Shown here: one piece after another, positions 18,513-28,186 of the stretch
How the letters are laid out: each line of letters begins with the position of its first letter
Numbering within the stretch: the first letter of the stretch is position 1
Assembly: GCF_900107155.1 (NCBI RefSeq)
Contig: NZ_FNOX01000005.1
Coordinates: 310,001-374,000 of the forward strand
DNA: 64,000 nucleotides
Source of the DNA: Pseudomonas salomonii
GTDB lineage: Bacteria > Pseudomonadota > Gammaproteobacteria > Pseudomonadales > Pseudomonadaceae
Direction of reading: 5' to 3'
The notes under the pieces: generated by a model
The model's input: the letters and a program-made list of their open reading frames with translations, nothing else
The model's database searches: none
Told to the model about the DNA's origin: nothing
Translations under genes and position numbers: made by a program

Positions 18513-19157
18513 ATGCTAAATCGCTTCGCACCCCTCGTGCCCCTCGCACTCGTTACCCTGTTGTTTGGTTGCGCCACCCACACTCAAAACGTGGCTGAGC
18601 AGCAAAAACCGGCACAACAGTCCCAGGCCAAATTTGTTGCAGCGCAGTCTTCCACTGTTTATGAGGAAGCTCTTTATAAAGAAGAGCAGGCAACCGAAAA
18701 AGAACTCGCCGCCTTTGCTGGCAGCAAGCCTTACCAGCTCCCGGTCCTGGCCGACAGCATCCTCGAGCGCGGCATGTCCCTGATCGGTACCCGTTACCGT
18801 TTCGGCGGTACCTCCGAAGCCGGTTTCGACTGCAGCGGCTTTATCGGCTACCTGTTCCGTGAAGAAGCCGGCATGAATTTGCCACGCTCGACACGCGAAA
18901 TGATCAACGTGGATGCACCGTTGGTCGCACGCAACAACCTCAAGCCGGGTGATCTGCTTTTCTTTAGTACGGCAGGCCGTGGTCGTGTAAGCCACGCCGG
19001 TATCTACCTGGGCGATAACCAGTTTATCCACTCCAGCAGTCGTCGCAGTGGCGGTGTTCGAGTCGACAACCTGGGCGACAGCTACTGGAGCAAGACCTTC
19101 ATCGAAGCCAAGCGCGCACTCGCCATGGCCCCGACTACGGTTACCGCTAGTAAGTAA
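18513..19157 (+). CDS. NlpC/P60 family lipoprotein (murein endopeptidase-like), first of tandem pair
   Basis: A probable outer-membrane lipoprotein: hydrophobic N-terminus ending in LFGC, the lipobox. After a Gln-rich linker (about 25-75) follows an NlpC/P60 domain with the catalytic Cys in GFDCSGFIGYLF, the His in RVSHAGIYLG and a third polar His in FIHSSSRR. Members related to MepS cleave peptidoglycan cross-links during growth. ATG 18513 is preferred over GTG 18507. A paralogue follows after 150 bp. Confidence 0.9.
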   Translation: MLNRFAPLVPLALVTLLFGCATHTQNVAEQQKPAQQSQAKFVAAQSSTVYEEALYKEEQATEKELAAFAGSKPYQLPVLADSILERGMSLIGTRYRFGGTSEAGFDCSGFIGYLFREEAGMNLPRSTREMINVDAPLVARNNLKPGDLLFFSTAGRGRVSHAGIYLGDNQFIHSSSRRSGGVRVDNLGDSYWSKTFIEAKRALAMAPTTVTASK

Positions 19158-19301
19158 AGTTAAAGTGATACTTGAAGTTTGACGTGTAAGCGCTAGAATC
19201 CCTGGACATTGTTGTAATCCGTTCGCGCGAGCTTTGCTTGCGCGTTCTGGTTTTCAGCGTTCGGCAGCCAAAGCCGCATCCAGATCAGGATTGTTCTGCC
19301 C

Positions 19302-19841
19302 ATGTCGACCTCAGCACGCCTCATTCTTCTTGTTTGCGCCGCGCTCCTCAGCGCCTGCGCAAGCCGTCCACCGCCGCCTGCGCCTGTTGTGGTCAAGCCC
19401 AAGCCGGTGTTCAACTATTCCACCCAGAATTTCTCGCCGGCTGCTGAAGACGTGCTCTTCCGTGCGCTGGGCCTGGTCGGCACGCCTTATCGTTGGGGCG
19501 GCAACACGCCGGACTCCGGGTTCGATTGCAGTGGCCTGATCGGCTTTGTCTACCGTGACGCCGCCGGCATCAGCCTGCCGCGCACTACCCGCGAACTGAT
19601 CGTGATGCGCGCTCAGGATGTGAGCGAAAACAACCTGCAAACCGGCGACCTGATCTTCTTCGCCACCGGCGGCGGCTCCCGAGTAAGCCACGCAGGTATC
19701 TACGTGGGTGAAGGCCGATTCGTACACGCGCCGCAAACGGGCGGTACGGTGAAGTTGGACACCTTGTCCAAGGCCTATTGGCAGAATGCCTACCTGAGCG
19801 CCAAGCGCGTGCTGCCGGCGAGCCTGGCGCGTAATCCGTAA
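19302..19841 (+). CDS. NlpC/P60 family lipoprotein (murein endopeptidase-like), second of tandem pair
   Basis: A 179-residue lipoprotein (lipobox LSAC) with a proline-rich linker (RPPPPAPVVVKPKP) and an NlpC/P60 domain: Cys in GFDCSGLIGFVY, His in RVSHAGIYVG and FVHAP. It is clearly a paralogue of the preceding gene (same domain, same order of motifs), with a shorter linker. Both are expected in the periplasm, attached to the outer membrane, and to act on peptidoglycan stem peptides. Confidence 0.9.
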   Translation: MSTSARLILLVCAALLSACASRPPPPAPVVVKPKPVFNYSTQNFSPAAEDVLFRALGLVGTPYRWGGNTPDSGFDCSGLIGFVYRDAAGISLPRTTRELIVMRAQDVSENNLQTGDLIFFATGGGSRVSHAGIYVGEGRFVHAPQTGGTVKLDTLSKAYWQNAYLSAKRVLPASLARNP

Positions 19842-19872
19842 CTTGGGCAATTCCAAGTGTGAGAGCTGGTTG

Positions 19873-19958
19873 TGTGGGAGCTGGCTTGCCTGCGATACAG
19901 GCGACTCGGTCTGTCATTAAACCGAGGCGATACCATCGCAGGCAACCCAGCTCCCACA
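19873..19958. repeat. REP doublet (REPIN), TGTGGGAGCTGGCTTGCCTGCGAT type
   Basis: Two inverted REP copies flanking a spacer that contains a further short inverted segment (GGCGACTCGGT / ACCGAGGCG). It lies between the convergent NlpC/P60 and PQQ-dehydrogenase genes. Confidence 0.9.
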
Positions 19959-19977
19959 TGAGCCCCATACAAGGCAG

Positions 19978-21291
19978 TTACTTAGCTGCCGACACCCGCC
20001 ACACCTTATTCCCCACATCATCGGCCACCAGCAAATCCCCCTGCTGATCAATCACCACGCCCACCGGCCGGCCCATGGCTTTCTCGTCTTTATTGAGAAA
20101 ACCGGTCAGCACATCCACCGGCTGCCCCTTGGGTTGCCCCCCTTCGAACGGCACGAAAATCACCTTGTAGCCACTGTGCGGCTTGCGGTTCCACGAACCA
20201 TGCTGGCCGATGAATGCGCCGTTGCTGAATTGCGCCGGGAGTTTGCTACCCTCCGCAAAGGTCAGTCCCAGGGACGCGGTGTGCGGCCCCACGGCATAGT
20301 CCGGCGCAATGGCCTTGGCGACCAGGTCGAGGTTTTGCGGCGAGACGCGCACGTCCACATGCTGGCCGTAATAGCTGAAGGGCCAGCCATAAAACGCGCC
20401 ATCTTTGACCGAGGTGATGTAGTCCGGCACCAGGTCGCTGCCGATCTCATCGCGCTCGTTGACTGCCGTCCACAGCTTGCCGCTCTGCGGTTCCCACGCC
20501 ATGCCATTGGGGTTGCGCAGGCCGGAAGCGAAAATTCGGTGCTCGCCCGTGGCGCGGTCCACCTCCCAGATCGCCGCGCGGCCTTGTTCCGCTTCCAGGC
20601 CGTTTTCGCCGACGTTGCTGTTGGAGCCGACACTCACATACAGCTTGCTGCCGTCCTTGCTGGCCACCACGTTTTTGGTCCAGTGGTGGTTGATGCTGCC
20701 GCCGGGCAGGTCCACGACTTTGGTGCCGGCTGCCTTGATCGCGGTTTCGCCCGGCTGATAAGGGAAGCGCAGCAGCTTGTCCGAGTCGGCGACGTACAGG
20801 TCGTTACCCACCAGTGTCATGCCAAACGGCGAATTGAGGTTCTCCAGAAACACTGTGCGCGTCTCCGCCACGCCATCATGGTCGGCATCGCGCAGCAGTG
20901 TGATGCGGTTCGGGCTTGGCACGCCCGCGCCGGCGCGGCCCATGACCTTCTCCATCACCCAGCCGCGAATGCCGGTGGCGTCGTCCGGCTTGGGCGGCGA
21001 GTTCGTTTCGGCGACCAGCACATCACCATTGGGCAACACGTAGAGCCAGCGCGGGTGATCCAGGCCTTCGGCAAACGCCGCCACTTGTGTACCGGCGGCG
21101 GCTGTCGGCTTGGCGCCGTCCGGCCATCCGATCGCCGGGGCGATGTTGACGGTGGGGATCAGGGTTTTGTTCGGCTCCGGCAGTTTGGGCGATGGCCCGG
21201 TGCCGTCCGAGACCTGCAAGGTAGAGCTTTCACCGCAGGCGGCGAGGGTGCCTGCCAGCATGATCAGTAAGGCGAGTCTGGTTTTGTGCAT
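19978..21291 (-). CDS. PQQ-type sugar dehydrogenase (L-sorbosone dehydrogenase-like) lipoprotein
   Basis: A 437-residue exported protein with a lipobox (MLAGTLAAC) and a six-bladed beta-propeller of the glucose/sorbosone dehydrogenase family: [82 protein letters not shown] and [23 protein letters not shown]. Such proteins oxidise soluble sugars or aldoses in the periplasm with PQQ; the exact substrate cannot be assigned. It is divergent from the cob operon, separated by the B12 riboswitch region, with no evident functional link. Confidence 0.88.
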   Translation of the reverse strand: MHKTRLALLIMLAGTLAACGESSTLQVSDGTGPSPKLPEPNKTLIPTVNIAPAIGWPDGAKPTAAAGTQVAAFAEGLDHPRWLYVLPNGDVLVAETNSPPKPDDATGIRGWVMEKVMGRAGAGVPSPNRITLLRDADHDGVAETRTVFLENLNSPFGMTLVGNDLYVADSDKLLRFPYQPGETAIKAAGTKVVDLPGGSINHHWTKNVVASKDGSKLYVSVGSNSNVGENGLEAEQGRAAIWEVDRATGEHRIFASGLRNPNGMAWEPQSGKLWTAVNERDEIGSDLVPDYITSVKDGAFYGWPFSYYGQHVDVRVSPQNLDLVAKAIAPDYAVGPHTASLGLTFAEGSKLPAQFSNGAFIGQHGSWNRKPHSGYKVIFVPFEGGQPKGQPVDVLTGFLNKDEKAMGRPVGVVIDQQGDLLVADDVGNKVWRVSAAK

Positions 21292-21404
21292 GGTTTTCTC
21301 CTTAATACCTGTAACGGTAGAGAAGCACGGCAGTCGGATGGTTCAAGTGCAAGGCCAGCTTTAATTGACGCTCCACCCCCAACCCACTAACCTTCGCCGC
21401 TTGT

Positions 21405-21630
21405 TCCAGGTGCTCTGTGGCCGATGTGCCGACAGAGTGAAACAGGGAAGCCGGTGAGTGAGCGCGCTTGTACACAGCGCAGCCGCAATTCCGGCGCTGC
21501 CCCCGCAACGGTAAATGAGTCAAAACGGTGCCTTTTGCCACTGTATCCGCGTGATATGGGAAGGCGCGCCGTTGGCCTGCTCGCGCTATAAGCAGAGCGC
21601 CACTTATGAGCCCGGAGACCGGCCTGGATC
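21405..21630 (+). ncRNA. Cobalamin (adenosylcobalamin) riboswitch
   Basis: The aptamer core is recognisable in order: AACAGGGAAGCCGGTG, the B12-box-proximal GCTGCCCCCGCAACGGTAA segment, a variable arm and GGGAAGGC, and AGCCCGGAGACCGGCCTGG at the 3' end. It precedes cobO by about 90 nt and should lower expression of the whole cob operon when coenzyme B12 is plentiful. Confidence 0.93.
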
Positions 21631-21632
21631 AT

Positions 21633-21682
21633 CCAACAGCATCACGGTGGGCGATGCTTGGCTGTCTGTTTTTCTTTTTTCC
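21633..21682 (+). terminator. Candidate riboswitch expression-platform terminator
   Basis: AGCATC / GATGCT stem extended by CCA / TGG across a small bulge, followed by a T-rich stretch with runs of five and six T, 40 nt before the cobO start. This would be the off-state terminator of the riboswitch; a translational mechanism is the alternative. Confidence 0.5.
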
Positions 21683-21720
21683 TGCCCGCCGTTTTTGTCC
21701 AGCCCCAACGGAGAGCTGCC

Positions 21721-22332
21721 ATGACTGATTCCCCCGACCGCGACGAACGCCACCTGGCGCGCATGCTGCGCAAAAAAGCCGTGATCGACGAGCGTATCGC
21801 CAATTCCCCAAACGAGTGCGGCTTGCTGCTGGTGCTGACCGGTAACGGCAAAGGCAAAAGCAGCTCGGCGTTCGGCATGCTCGCCCGCGCCATGGGCCAC
21901 GGCATGCAATGCGGCGTGGTGCAGTTCATCAAGGGGCGCAACAGCACCGGCGAGGAACTGTTTTTCCGGCGCTTCCCCGAGCAGGTGCGTTTCCATGTGA
22001 TGGGTGAAGGCTTCACCTGGGAAACCCAGGACCGTCAGCGCGATATCGCCGCCGCCGAAGCCGCCTGGGCGGTTTCCCGCGAATTGCTGCAAGACCCGTC
22101 CATCGGCCTGGTGGTGCTGGACGAGCTGAACATTGCGCTCAAGCACGGCTACCTCGATCTGGACCAGGTACTCAGCGACCTGCAGGCCCGCCCACCCATG
22201 CAGCACGTTGTGGTGACGGGCCGTGGCGCCAAGCCCGAGCTGATTGAAATGGGCGACACCGTCACCGAAATGGGCATGCTCAAGCACGCGTTCCAGGCCG
22301 GTATCAAGGCACAGAAGGGCGTCGAACTTTGA
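21721..22332 (+). CDS. cobO: Cob(I)yrinic acid a,c-diamide adenosyltransferase
   Basis: Transfers the adenosyl group of ATP to cob(I)yrinate diamide (CobA/CobO/BtuR family). The P-loop TGNGKGKSSS (about 41-50) comes after a helical N-terminus; GVVQFIKGRNSTGEE, GFTWETQDRQ and VVLDELNIALKHGYLDLDQV are the other family blocks. 203 residues is typical. The start at 21721 follows GGAGAG; the upstream in-frame starts would run into the riboswitch region. The TTG start of cobB overlaps its stop. Confidence 0.95.
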   Translation: MTDSPDRDERHLARMLRKKAVIDERIANSPNECGLLLVLTGNGKGKSSSAFGMLARAMGHGMQCGVVQFIKGRNSTGEELFFRRFPEQVRFHVMGEGFTWETQDRQRDIAAAEAAWAVSRELLQDPSIGLVVLDELNIALKHGYLDLDQVLSDLQARPPMQHVVVTGRGAKPELIEMGDTVTEMGMLKHAFQAGIKAQKGVEL

Positions 22333-23726
22333 ACCAGCCCCGTCATTGCCCAGCCGTATTGATCGCCGCACCGGCGTCCGGCCAGGGCAAAACCACCGTC
22401 ACCGCCGCGCTCGCCCGCTTGCACCGCAACCTGGGGCGCAAAGTGCGCGTGTTCAAATGCGGGCCGGACTTTCTCGACCCTATGATCCACGAGCGTGCCA
22501 GCGGTGCGCCGGTGTATCAGTTGGACATGTGGATGGTGGGCGAGCAGGAAAGCCGCCGGTTGTTGTGGGAAGCGGCGGGCGAGGCTGACCTGATCCTCAT
22601 CGAAGGCGTAATGGGGCTGTTTGACGGCACGCCCTCGAGCGCCGACCTGGCGCGGCACTTTGGTGTGCCGGTGCTCGGTGTGATTGACGGCACCGCCATG
22701 GCCCAGACCTTCGGTGCCCTGGCGCTGGGCCTGGCGCGTTATCAGCCGGACTTGCCATTCGCCGGTGTGCTGGCCAATCGCGTCGGCACCTTGCGTCATG
22801 CGCAGTTGCTCGAAGGCAGCCTCACCGAAGGCCTGCGCTGGTATGGCGCGTTGTCCCGTGAAACGGGGATTGAATTACCGAGTCGTCACCTGGGCCTGGT
22901 GCAAGCCAGTGAACTCAATGACCTTGATGCCCGTCTGGACGCCGCAGCCCAGGCGTTGGGCAGCAGCTGCGAAGTGGCGTTGCCGCCGCCGGTGACCTTC
23001 GCCGCGCCGCAACGGATTGAAGCTGAGCCGCTGTTGGCCGGTGTGCGCATTGCCGTGGCCCGTGATGAAGCCTTCGCGTTCACCTACGGCGCCGGCCTGG
23101 ATCTGTTGCGGGCAATGGGCGCAGAGCTGATGTTTTTCTCGCCGATCCACGATCGCCAATTGCCCGACGCCGACAGCCTCTACCTGCCCGGTGGCTATCC
23201 CGAATTGCATCACCAGGCACTGTCTGAAAACACCCCGATGCTTGCGGCTATCCGCGCCCATCATGCGGTTGGCAAACCGCTGCTGGCTGAATGTGGCGGC
23301 ATGCTCTACCTGTTGGATTCGCTCACCGACGTGCACGGCACCCGTGCCGAACTGGTCGGCCTGTTGCAAGGCGATGCGGTGATGCAAAAGAAACTCGCGG
23401 CCCTGGCCCTGCAAAGTGTCGATTTGCCCGAAGGCGTGCTGCGCGGTCACACCTATCACCATTCCCTGACCAGCACCGAATGGCAGCCGATTGCCCGTGG
23501 CCTGAGCCCCAATGGCGGGCGCGGGGCGGAAGCGGTGTATCGGCAGGGGCGGATGACGGCTTCTTATGTGCACTTTTACTTTCCGTCCAATCCGACGGCG
23601 GTGGCCGCGCTCTTTGCGCCGAGCATTGAGACCGCTATCGCAGCGATGCGGCGACCCGACAAGCCAGCTCCCACAGGGGAATGCATTGCAAATGTGGGAG
23701 CGGGCTTGCCCGCGATAGGGCCATGA
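22329..23726 (+). CDS. cobB: Cobyrinic acid a,c-diamide synthase CobB, with REP-encoded C-terminus
   Basis: Glutamine-dependent amidation of cobyrinate carboxylates a and c. An ATP-binding DTBS-like domain (PASGQGKTTVTAALARL, FKCGPDFLDPMIHE, LIEGVMGLFDG) is followed by a type 1 glutamine amidotransferase domain with the nucleophile Cys in LLAECGGMLYL and the PGGYPELH loop. The start is TTG at 22329, overlapping the cobO stop. The last 30 or so residues (from about 436, [26 protein letters not shown]) are encoded by a REP doublet; family members normally end soon after SYVHFYFPSNP...ALFAP. The catalytic part is intact. Confidence 0.95.
   Translation: MNQPRHCPAVLIAAPASGQGKTTVTAALARLHRNLGRKVRVFKCGPDFLDPMIHERASGAPVYQLDMWMVGEQESRRLLWEAAGEADLILIEGVMGLFDGTPSSADLARHFGVPVLGVIDGTAMAQTFGALALGLARYQPDLPFAGVLANRVGTLRHAQLLEGSLTEGLRWYGALSRETGIELPSRHLGLVQASELNDLDARLDAAAQALGSSCEVALPPPVTFAAPQRIEAEPLLAGVRIAVARDEAFAFTYGAGLDLLRAMGAELMFFSPIHDRQLPDADSLYLPGGYPELHHQALSENTPMLAAIRAHHAVGKPLLAECGGMLYLLDSLTDVHGTRAELVGLLQGDAVMQKKLAALALQSVDLPEGVLRGHTYHHSLTSTEWQPIARGLSPNGGRGAEAVYRQGRMTASYVHFYFPSNPTAVAALFAPSIETAIAAMRRPDKPAPTGECIANVGAGLPAIGP
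23637..23719. repeat. REP doublet inside the 3' end of cobB
   Basis: Left copy (minus orientation) GTGGGAGCTGGCTTGTCGGG type at 23637-23674 and right copy TGTGGGAGCGGGCTTGCCCG type at 23693-23719. They are of two different REP subtypes in inverted orientation. Both are translated as the end of CobB, and the right copy ends 3 bp before the bluB ATG. Confidence 0.9.
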
Positions 23727-24373
23727 CCAACAACGCCTATCCCCACGCCGACCGCCAAGCCGTCTACCGCGCCATCGCCGAACGCCGCGACATGCGCCAC
23801 TTCACCGGCGGCACGGTCGCGCCCGAATTGCTGCACCGCCTGCTCCAGGCCGCACACCAGGCGCCCAGCGTGGGCTTGATGCAACCCTGGCGGTTTATCC
23901 GCATCAGCGACCGTCAACTGCGTGGGAAAATCCAGCAATTGGTGGAGGAAGAACGCGTGCGCACCGCCGAAGCCTTGGGCGAGCGCTCCGACGAATTCAT
24001 GAAGCTCAAGGTCGAAGGCATCCACGACTGCGCCGAAGTCTTGGTGGCCGCGTTGATGGATGACCGCGAGCGCCATATTTTTGGCCGGCGCACCTTGCCG
24101 GAGATGGACATGGCGTCGTTGTCCTGCGCGATTCAGAATCTCTGGCTGGCCGCCCGTGTCGAGGGCCTCGGCATGGGCTGGGTCTCGCTGTTCGAGCCAC
24201 AGGCGCTGGCCGACCTGCTGGGCCTGCCGCCCGGCGCCAAACCCCTGGCCGTGTTGTGCCTGGGCCCGGTCGCCGAGTTCTACCCGGCACCGATGTTGCA
24301 ACTCGAAGGCTGGACCGAACCACGGCCGCTGAGTGACATGTTGTATGAAAATGTGTGGGGAGTGAGTCAATGA
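23723..24373 (+). CDS. bluB: 5,6-dimethylbenzimidazole synthase BluB
   Basis: Flavin-destroying nitroreductase-fold enzyme that converts reduced FMN to DMB, the lower ligand of cobalamin, with O2. Seen: [41 protein letters not shown] (FMN-binding N-terminus), [33 protein letters not shown] and the proline-rich C-terminal region. ATG 23723 overlaps the cobB stop (ATGA); the upstream in-frame start at 23681 lies in the REP and is unlikely. Its presence indicates the cell makes DMB itself and aerobically. Confidence 0.93.
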   Translation: MTNNAYPHADRQAVYRAIAERRDMRHFTGGTVAPELLHRLLQAAHQAPSVGLMQPWRFIRISDRQLRGKIQQLVEEERVRTAEALGERSDEFMKLKVEGIHDCAEVLVAALMDDRERHIFGRRTLPEMDMASLSCAIQNLWLAARVEGLGMGWVSLFEPQALADLLGLPPGAKPLAVLCLGPVAEFYPAPMLQLEGWTEPRPLSDMLYENVWGVSQ

Positions 24374-25278
24374 GTGTGGCCTTGCTGTGTGTCGCTGCGG
24401 TGGCGCTGGATGCGCTGCTGGGCGAACCCAGGCGCTGGCATCCGCTGGTGGCGTTCGGCAATTTCGCCGGGCGCATCGAGCAACGTTTCAACACCGGTGG
24501 CCGTGGCTGGCGCAGCCACGGCGTGACCGCATGGTTTATCGCCGTGGTGCCGCTGACGCTGCTGGCCACTGCGTTGTCATGGGCGCCCTATATTGGCTGG
24601 GTCCTGGAAATCCTGGCGCTGTACCTGGCGCTCGGCATGCGCAGCCTGGGTGAGCATGTGATGCCGGTTGCGCAGGCGTTGCGCAGCGGTGATCTGGATG
24701 AAGCGCGCAAACGCGTGAGTTATCTGGTCAGTCGCCAGACCAGCGAGCTGGACAGCACCGAAGTCGCCCGCGCCGCCACCGAGTCAGTGCTGGAGAACGG
24801 CAGCGACGCGGTGTTTGCCGCGTTGTTCTGGTTTGTGGTCGCCGGTGTGCCGGGCGTGGTGTTGTACCGCCTGAGCAATACCCTCGACGCCATGTGGGGC
24901 TATCGCAATGAACGCTTCGAGCGCTTCGGCTGGGCAGCGGCGAAGATCGACGATGTGCTCAACTATATTCCTGCACGGCTGGTGGCGCTGACCTACGCCG
25001 TGTTGGGCAAAACTCGCCTGGCGCTCAGATGCTGGCGCACCCAGGGCCCAACCTGGGACAGCCCCAACGCGGGTCCGGTGATGGCGGCCGGGGCGGGCGC
25101 CTTGGGCGTGGAACTGGGTGGCGCGGCGATCTATCACGGCGAGCTGCATCAACGCCCGCAATTGGGCGAAGGCCCGGCCGCCGATGCCGACGCCATCGAC
25201 CGTGGCTGGCAACTGGTGCAGCGTGGCGTTTGGTTATGGCTGTTGATCCTCTGCGCGGGGGCGCAATGGTATGCTTGA
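24370..25278 (+). CDS. cbiB: Adenosylcobinamide-phosphate synthase CbiB
   Basis: Inner-membrane enzyme joining adenosylcobyric acid to aminopropanol (phosphate). It shows the N-terminal [19 protein letters not shown] motif, several hydrophobic helices (about 1-20, 55-90, 145-170, 280-300), and conserved [36 protein letters not shown]. The start overlaps the bluB stop by 4 bp. Also called CobD in the Pseudomonas denitrificans nomenclature. Length 302 residues is typical. Confidence 0.94.
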   Translation: MSVALLCVAAVALDALLGEPRRWHPLVAFGNFAGRIEQRFNTGGRGWRSHGVTAWFIAVVPLTLLATALSWAPYIGWVLEILALYLALGMRSLGEHVMPVAQALRSGDLDEARKRVSYLVSRQTSELDSTEVARAATESVLENGSDAVFAALFWFVVAGVPGVVLYRLSNTLDAMWGYRNERFERFGWAAAKIDDVLNYIPARLVALTYAVLGKTRLALRCWRTQGPTWDSPNAGPVMAAGAGALGVELGGAAIYHGELHQRPQLGEGPAADADAIDRGWQLVQRGVWLWLLILCAGAQWYA

Positions 25279-26260
25279 GCACGGTGGGCGACTGCGTAAG
25301 GCGGTGATTGAGTACGGGATTGCCGAGGCCGATTGGCTCGACCTGTCCAGCGGCCTCGCGCCCTGGCCCTGGCCGATCCCCGAGATCCCGTTGCGCGCCT
25401 GGGCGCGTTTGCCGGAAGCCGATGACGGCCTGGAAAAGGCCGCCTGCGACTATTACGGCGCCGCCCACCTGCTGCCGGTGCCGGGCTCCCAGGCGGCGAT
25501 CCAGTTGCTGCCGCGCCTGCGCCGCTCCGGCAAGGTTGGCGTGTTGTCGCCCTGTTACGCCGAACACGCCGAAGCCTGGCGCCGCGCCGGGTATGTGGTG
25601 CGCGAAGTGCAGGAGCAGGAAGTCGACTTCTTTCTCGACAGCCTCGACGTGCTGGTGGTGGTCAACCCCAACAACCCCACCGGCCTGAGCCTGAGCCCGC
25701 AACGCCTGCTGGACTGGCACGCGCGGCTGGCCCAGCGCGGCGGTTGGCTGGTGGTGGACGAGGCGTTCATGGACGTCACTCCAGAGCTGAGCCTGGCCGG
25801 CCATACCCATCATGTCGGCCTGATCGTGTTGCGCTCGTTCGGCAAATTTTTCGGCCTGGCCGGTGTGCGCCTGGGCTTCGTGCTGGCCGAGCGCAGGTTG
25901 CTGCGGCTGTTGGCCGAGCAGGTTGGGCCGTGGGCCGTCAGCGGCCCGACCCGTGTACTCGGCCAAGTGTGCCTGGGTGATACCGCCGGGCAGGTTCGTC
26001 AGCGTGAGCGCTGTATCGAAGCGGGCCGGCGCTTGTTTGACCTGCTCGAACGCCACGGTTTTCAACCCCACGGCGGCTGCGCCTTGTTCCAGTGGTTGAT
26101 CACCCCACACGCCGAACGCATGCATGAATTCATGGCCCAGCGCGGCATTCTGCTGCGCCTGTTTATCCACGACAGCAGCCTGCGCTTTGGCTTGCCCGAT
26201 ACTGAGGCAGATTGGCTGCGACTCGACGAAGCCCTGGCCGTCTACAAGGACGCCCCATGA
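25271..26260 (+). CDS. cobD: Threonine-phosphate decarboxylase CobD
   Basis: PLP-dependent class I/II aminotransferase-fold enzyme that makes (R)-1-aminopropan-2-ol phosphate for the CbiB reaction. Its [48 protein letters not shown] and the PLP lysine in [18 protein letters not shown] are visible. 329 residues. It overlaps cbiB by 8 bp and cobQ by 4 bp, so the aminopropanol arm genes are tightly coupled. It is named CobC in the P. denitrificans scheme. Confidence 0.93.
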   Translation: MLEHGGRLRKAVIEYGIAEADWLDLSSGLAPWPWPIPEIPLRAWARLPEADDGLEKAACDYYGAAHLLPVPGSQAAIQLLPRLRRSGKVGVLSPCYAEHAEAWRRAGYVVREVQEQEVDFFLDSLDVLVVVNPNNPTGLSLSPQRLLDWHARLAQRGGWLVVDEAFMDVTPELSLAGHTHHVGLIVLRSFGKFFGLAGVRLGFVLAERRLLRLLAEQVGPWAVSGPTRVLGQVCLGDTAGQVRQRERCIEAGRRLFDLLERHGFQPHGGCALFQWLITPHAERMHEFMAQRGILLRLFIHDSSLRFGLPDTEADWLRLDEALAVYKDAP

Positions 26261-27708
26261 GTACGCTGATGGTGCAAGGCACCACCTCCGACGCGGGCAA
26301 AAGTACTCTGGTGACCGCGCTGTGCCGCTGGCTGGTGCGCCAGGGCATCGCGGTGGCGCCGTTCAAGCCGCAGAACATGGCGCTCAACAGTGCCGTGACC
26401 GCTGAAGGCGGCGAGATCGGTCGCGCCCAGGCGGTGCAAGCCCAGGCCGCCAACCTCGCACCGCACACCGACATGAACCCGGTGCTGCTCAAACCCAACA
26501 GTGACACCGGTTCCCAAGTGATCATTCACGGTCGCGCCGTGACCAGCATGAACGCCGTGGCTTATCACGACTATAAAGCCATCGCGATGCAGGCGGTGCT
26601 GGCCTCCCACACACGCCTGAGCGCGGCCTACCCGGTGGTGATGGTGGAAGGCGCGGGGTCGCCTGCGGAAATCAATCTGCGCGCCAATGACATTGCCAAC
26701 ATGGGGTTTGCCGAAGCGGTGGACTGCCCGGTGCTGTTGATTGCCGACATCAATCGCGGCGGCGTGTTCGCCCATCTGGTCGGCACCCTGGAATTGCTTG
26801 CGCCGACTGAACAGGCGCGGGTCAAGGGCTTTATCATCAACCGGTTTCGCGGCGATATCGCCTTGCTGCAGCCTGGCCTCGACTGGCTGGAAGCGCGCAC
26901 CGGCAAGCCCGTGGTGGGCGTGCTGCCTTACGTGATGGACCTGCACCTGGAAGCCGAAGATGGCATCGACCAGCGCCAGATCGACAAGGCCGCGCAAGTG
27001 CTCAAGGTGGTGGTGCCGGTATTGCCGCGCATCAGCAACCACACCGATTTCGACCCGCTGCGCCTTCACCCGCAGGTGGATTTGCAGTTTGTCGGGCCGG
27101 GCCAGCCGATTCCGCCGGCCGACCTGATTATCCTGCCGGGCTCCAAAAGCGTGCGCAGTGACCTGGCCTATCTGCGTGCCAACGGCTGGGACACTGCTGT
27201 GGCTCGGCACTTGCGCTACGGTGGCAAGGTGCTGGGGATTTGCGGCGGTTTGCAGATGCTCGGCGAGCAGCTGCATGACCCGCTCGGGCTGGAAGGGCCG
27301 GCTGGTTCCAGTGAAGGCTTGGGGCTGCTGGCGTTCAGTACGACGCTGGAGGAGGAGAAGCAACTGCGCAATGTGCGTGGGCGTTTGTTGCTGGAAGATG
27401 CCGAGGTCAGTGGCTATGAGATTCACGCCGGCGTGACGTGCGGTGAAGCGCTGGCGAACGCCGCCGTGCAGCTGGATGATGGCCGCAGTGACGGCGCCCA
27501 GAGTGCCGACGGGCAGATCCTCGGCACCTACCTGCACGGCCTGTTCGAAAGCCCCGCCGCGTGCAGCGCCTTGTTGCGCTGGGCTGGGTTACAGGACGTG
27601 CAGGAGGTGGATTATCACGCCTTGCGCGAGCGCGATATCGAGCGTTTGGCGGACCTGGTGGAAAACCACCTGGATACCGCGTTGTTGCGCAAGCTATGCG
27701 GGCTTTAA
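26257..27708 (+). CDS. cobQ: Cobyric acid synthase CobQ
   Basis: Amidates carboxylates b, d, e and g of adenosylcobyrinate diamide to give cobyric acid, using glutamine and ATP. DTBS-like ATPase half ([51 protein letters not shown]) and glutaminase half with [15 protein letters not shown], the nucleophile Cys in [13 protein letters not shown] and the late His in GTYLHGLFE. 483 residues, full length. It ends the first block of the cob operon; a repeat-filled 480-bp gap follows before cobU. Confidence 0.96.
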   Translation: MSTLMVQGTTSDAGKSTLVTALCRWLVRQGIAVAPFKPQNMALNSAVTAEGGEIGRAQAVQAQAANLAPHTDMNPVLLKPNSDTGSQVIIHGRAVTSMNAVAYHDYKAIAMQAVLASHTRLSAAYPVVMVEGAGSPAEINLRANDIANMGFAEAVDCPVLLIADINRGGVFAHLVGTLELLAPTEQARVKGFIINRFRGDIALLQPGLDWLEARTGKPVVGVLPYVMDLHLEAEDGIDQRQIDKAAQVLKVVVPVLPRISNHTDFDPLRLHPQVDLQFVGPGQPIPPADLIILPGSKSVRSDLAYLRANGWDTAVARHLRYGGKVLGICGGLQMLGEQLHDPLGLEGPAGSSEGLGLLAFSTTLEEEKQLRNVRGRLLLEDAEVSGYEIHAGVTCGEALANAAVQLDDGRSDGAQSADGQILGTYLHGLFESPAACSALLRWAGLQDVQEVDYHALRERDIERLADLVENHLDTALLRKLCGL

Positions 27709-27728
27709 CCGTGCACACACAATCCAAC

Positions 27729-27757
27729 TGTGGGAGCTGGCTTGCCTGCGATGGCGG
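27729..27757 (+). repeat. Single REP (TGTGGGAGCTGGCTTGCCTGCGAT type)
   Basis: One copy 20 bp after the cobQ stop; together with the copy at 28071-28098 it brackets the branched repeat described next. Both are in the same orientation, so they are not a standard REPIN. Confidence 0.85.
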
Positions 27758-27811
27758 TTTGTCGGTGTACATATCCGTAAGCTGGGTAACGGCCACTTAT
27801 GGTTCCGCTCT

Positions 27812-28020
27812 TACAGCGGGTCACTTTTGTAAAGACACAAAAGTAACCAAAAAGTCTTCGCCCCACCACTCGGCACCTCGCCTGGGCTCGGTGTGCCCGA
27901 ACGCAGGCTTGAATCCGTGGGCCGCCGCGATGGGCCATCCTTGGCCCAGCGCGGCTAACCCGGCGTCCTGCCGGGTTACCCACGGCTTCAAACCTGCGTT
28001 CGGCCAGCGTGGTTTAACGG
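27812..28020. repeat. Structured intergenic repeat with branched hairpins
   Basis: First a hairpin at 27819-27848 (GGTCACTTTTGT / ACAAAAGTAACC), then a larger element: a 24-bp outer stem with two mismatches (27898-27921 with 27979-28002) enclosing two small perfect hairpins, TGGGCCA/TGGCCCA (27931-27948) and TAACCCGGC/GCCGGGTTA (27956-27978). It is non-coding. From memory, similar elements recur in Pseudomonas intergenic regions; I cannot check copy number here. Confidence 0.65.
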
Positions 28021-28070
28021 GGCGACTGAGATCAACATCAAAAGCCAGATCAAAAGCAGATCTGCCTTCC

Positions 28071-28098
28071 TGTGGGAGCTGGCTTGCCTGCGATGGCG
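28071..28098 (+). repeat. Single REP (TGTGGGAGCTGGCTTGCCTGCGAT type)
   Basis: A copy 89 bp upstream of cobU. No gene is supported in 27709-28186 beyond these repeats; whether cobU has its own promoter here is unclear. Confidence 0.85.
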
Positions 28099-28186
28099 AT
28101 GGCTCGGCTACTGCATGCCCATCTGGTTCACCCCATACGCCGCTGCACACCCCAACCTCTCCACCCGCCGAACAAGGCGCTATCCC

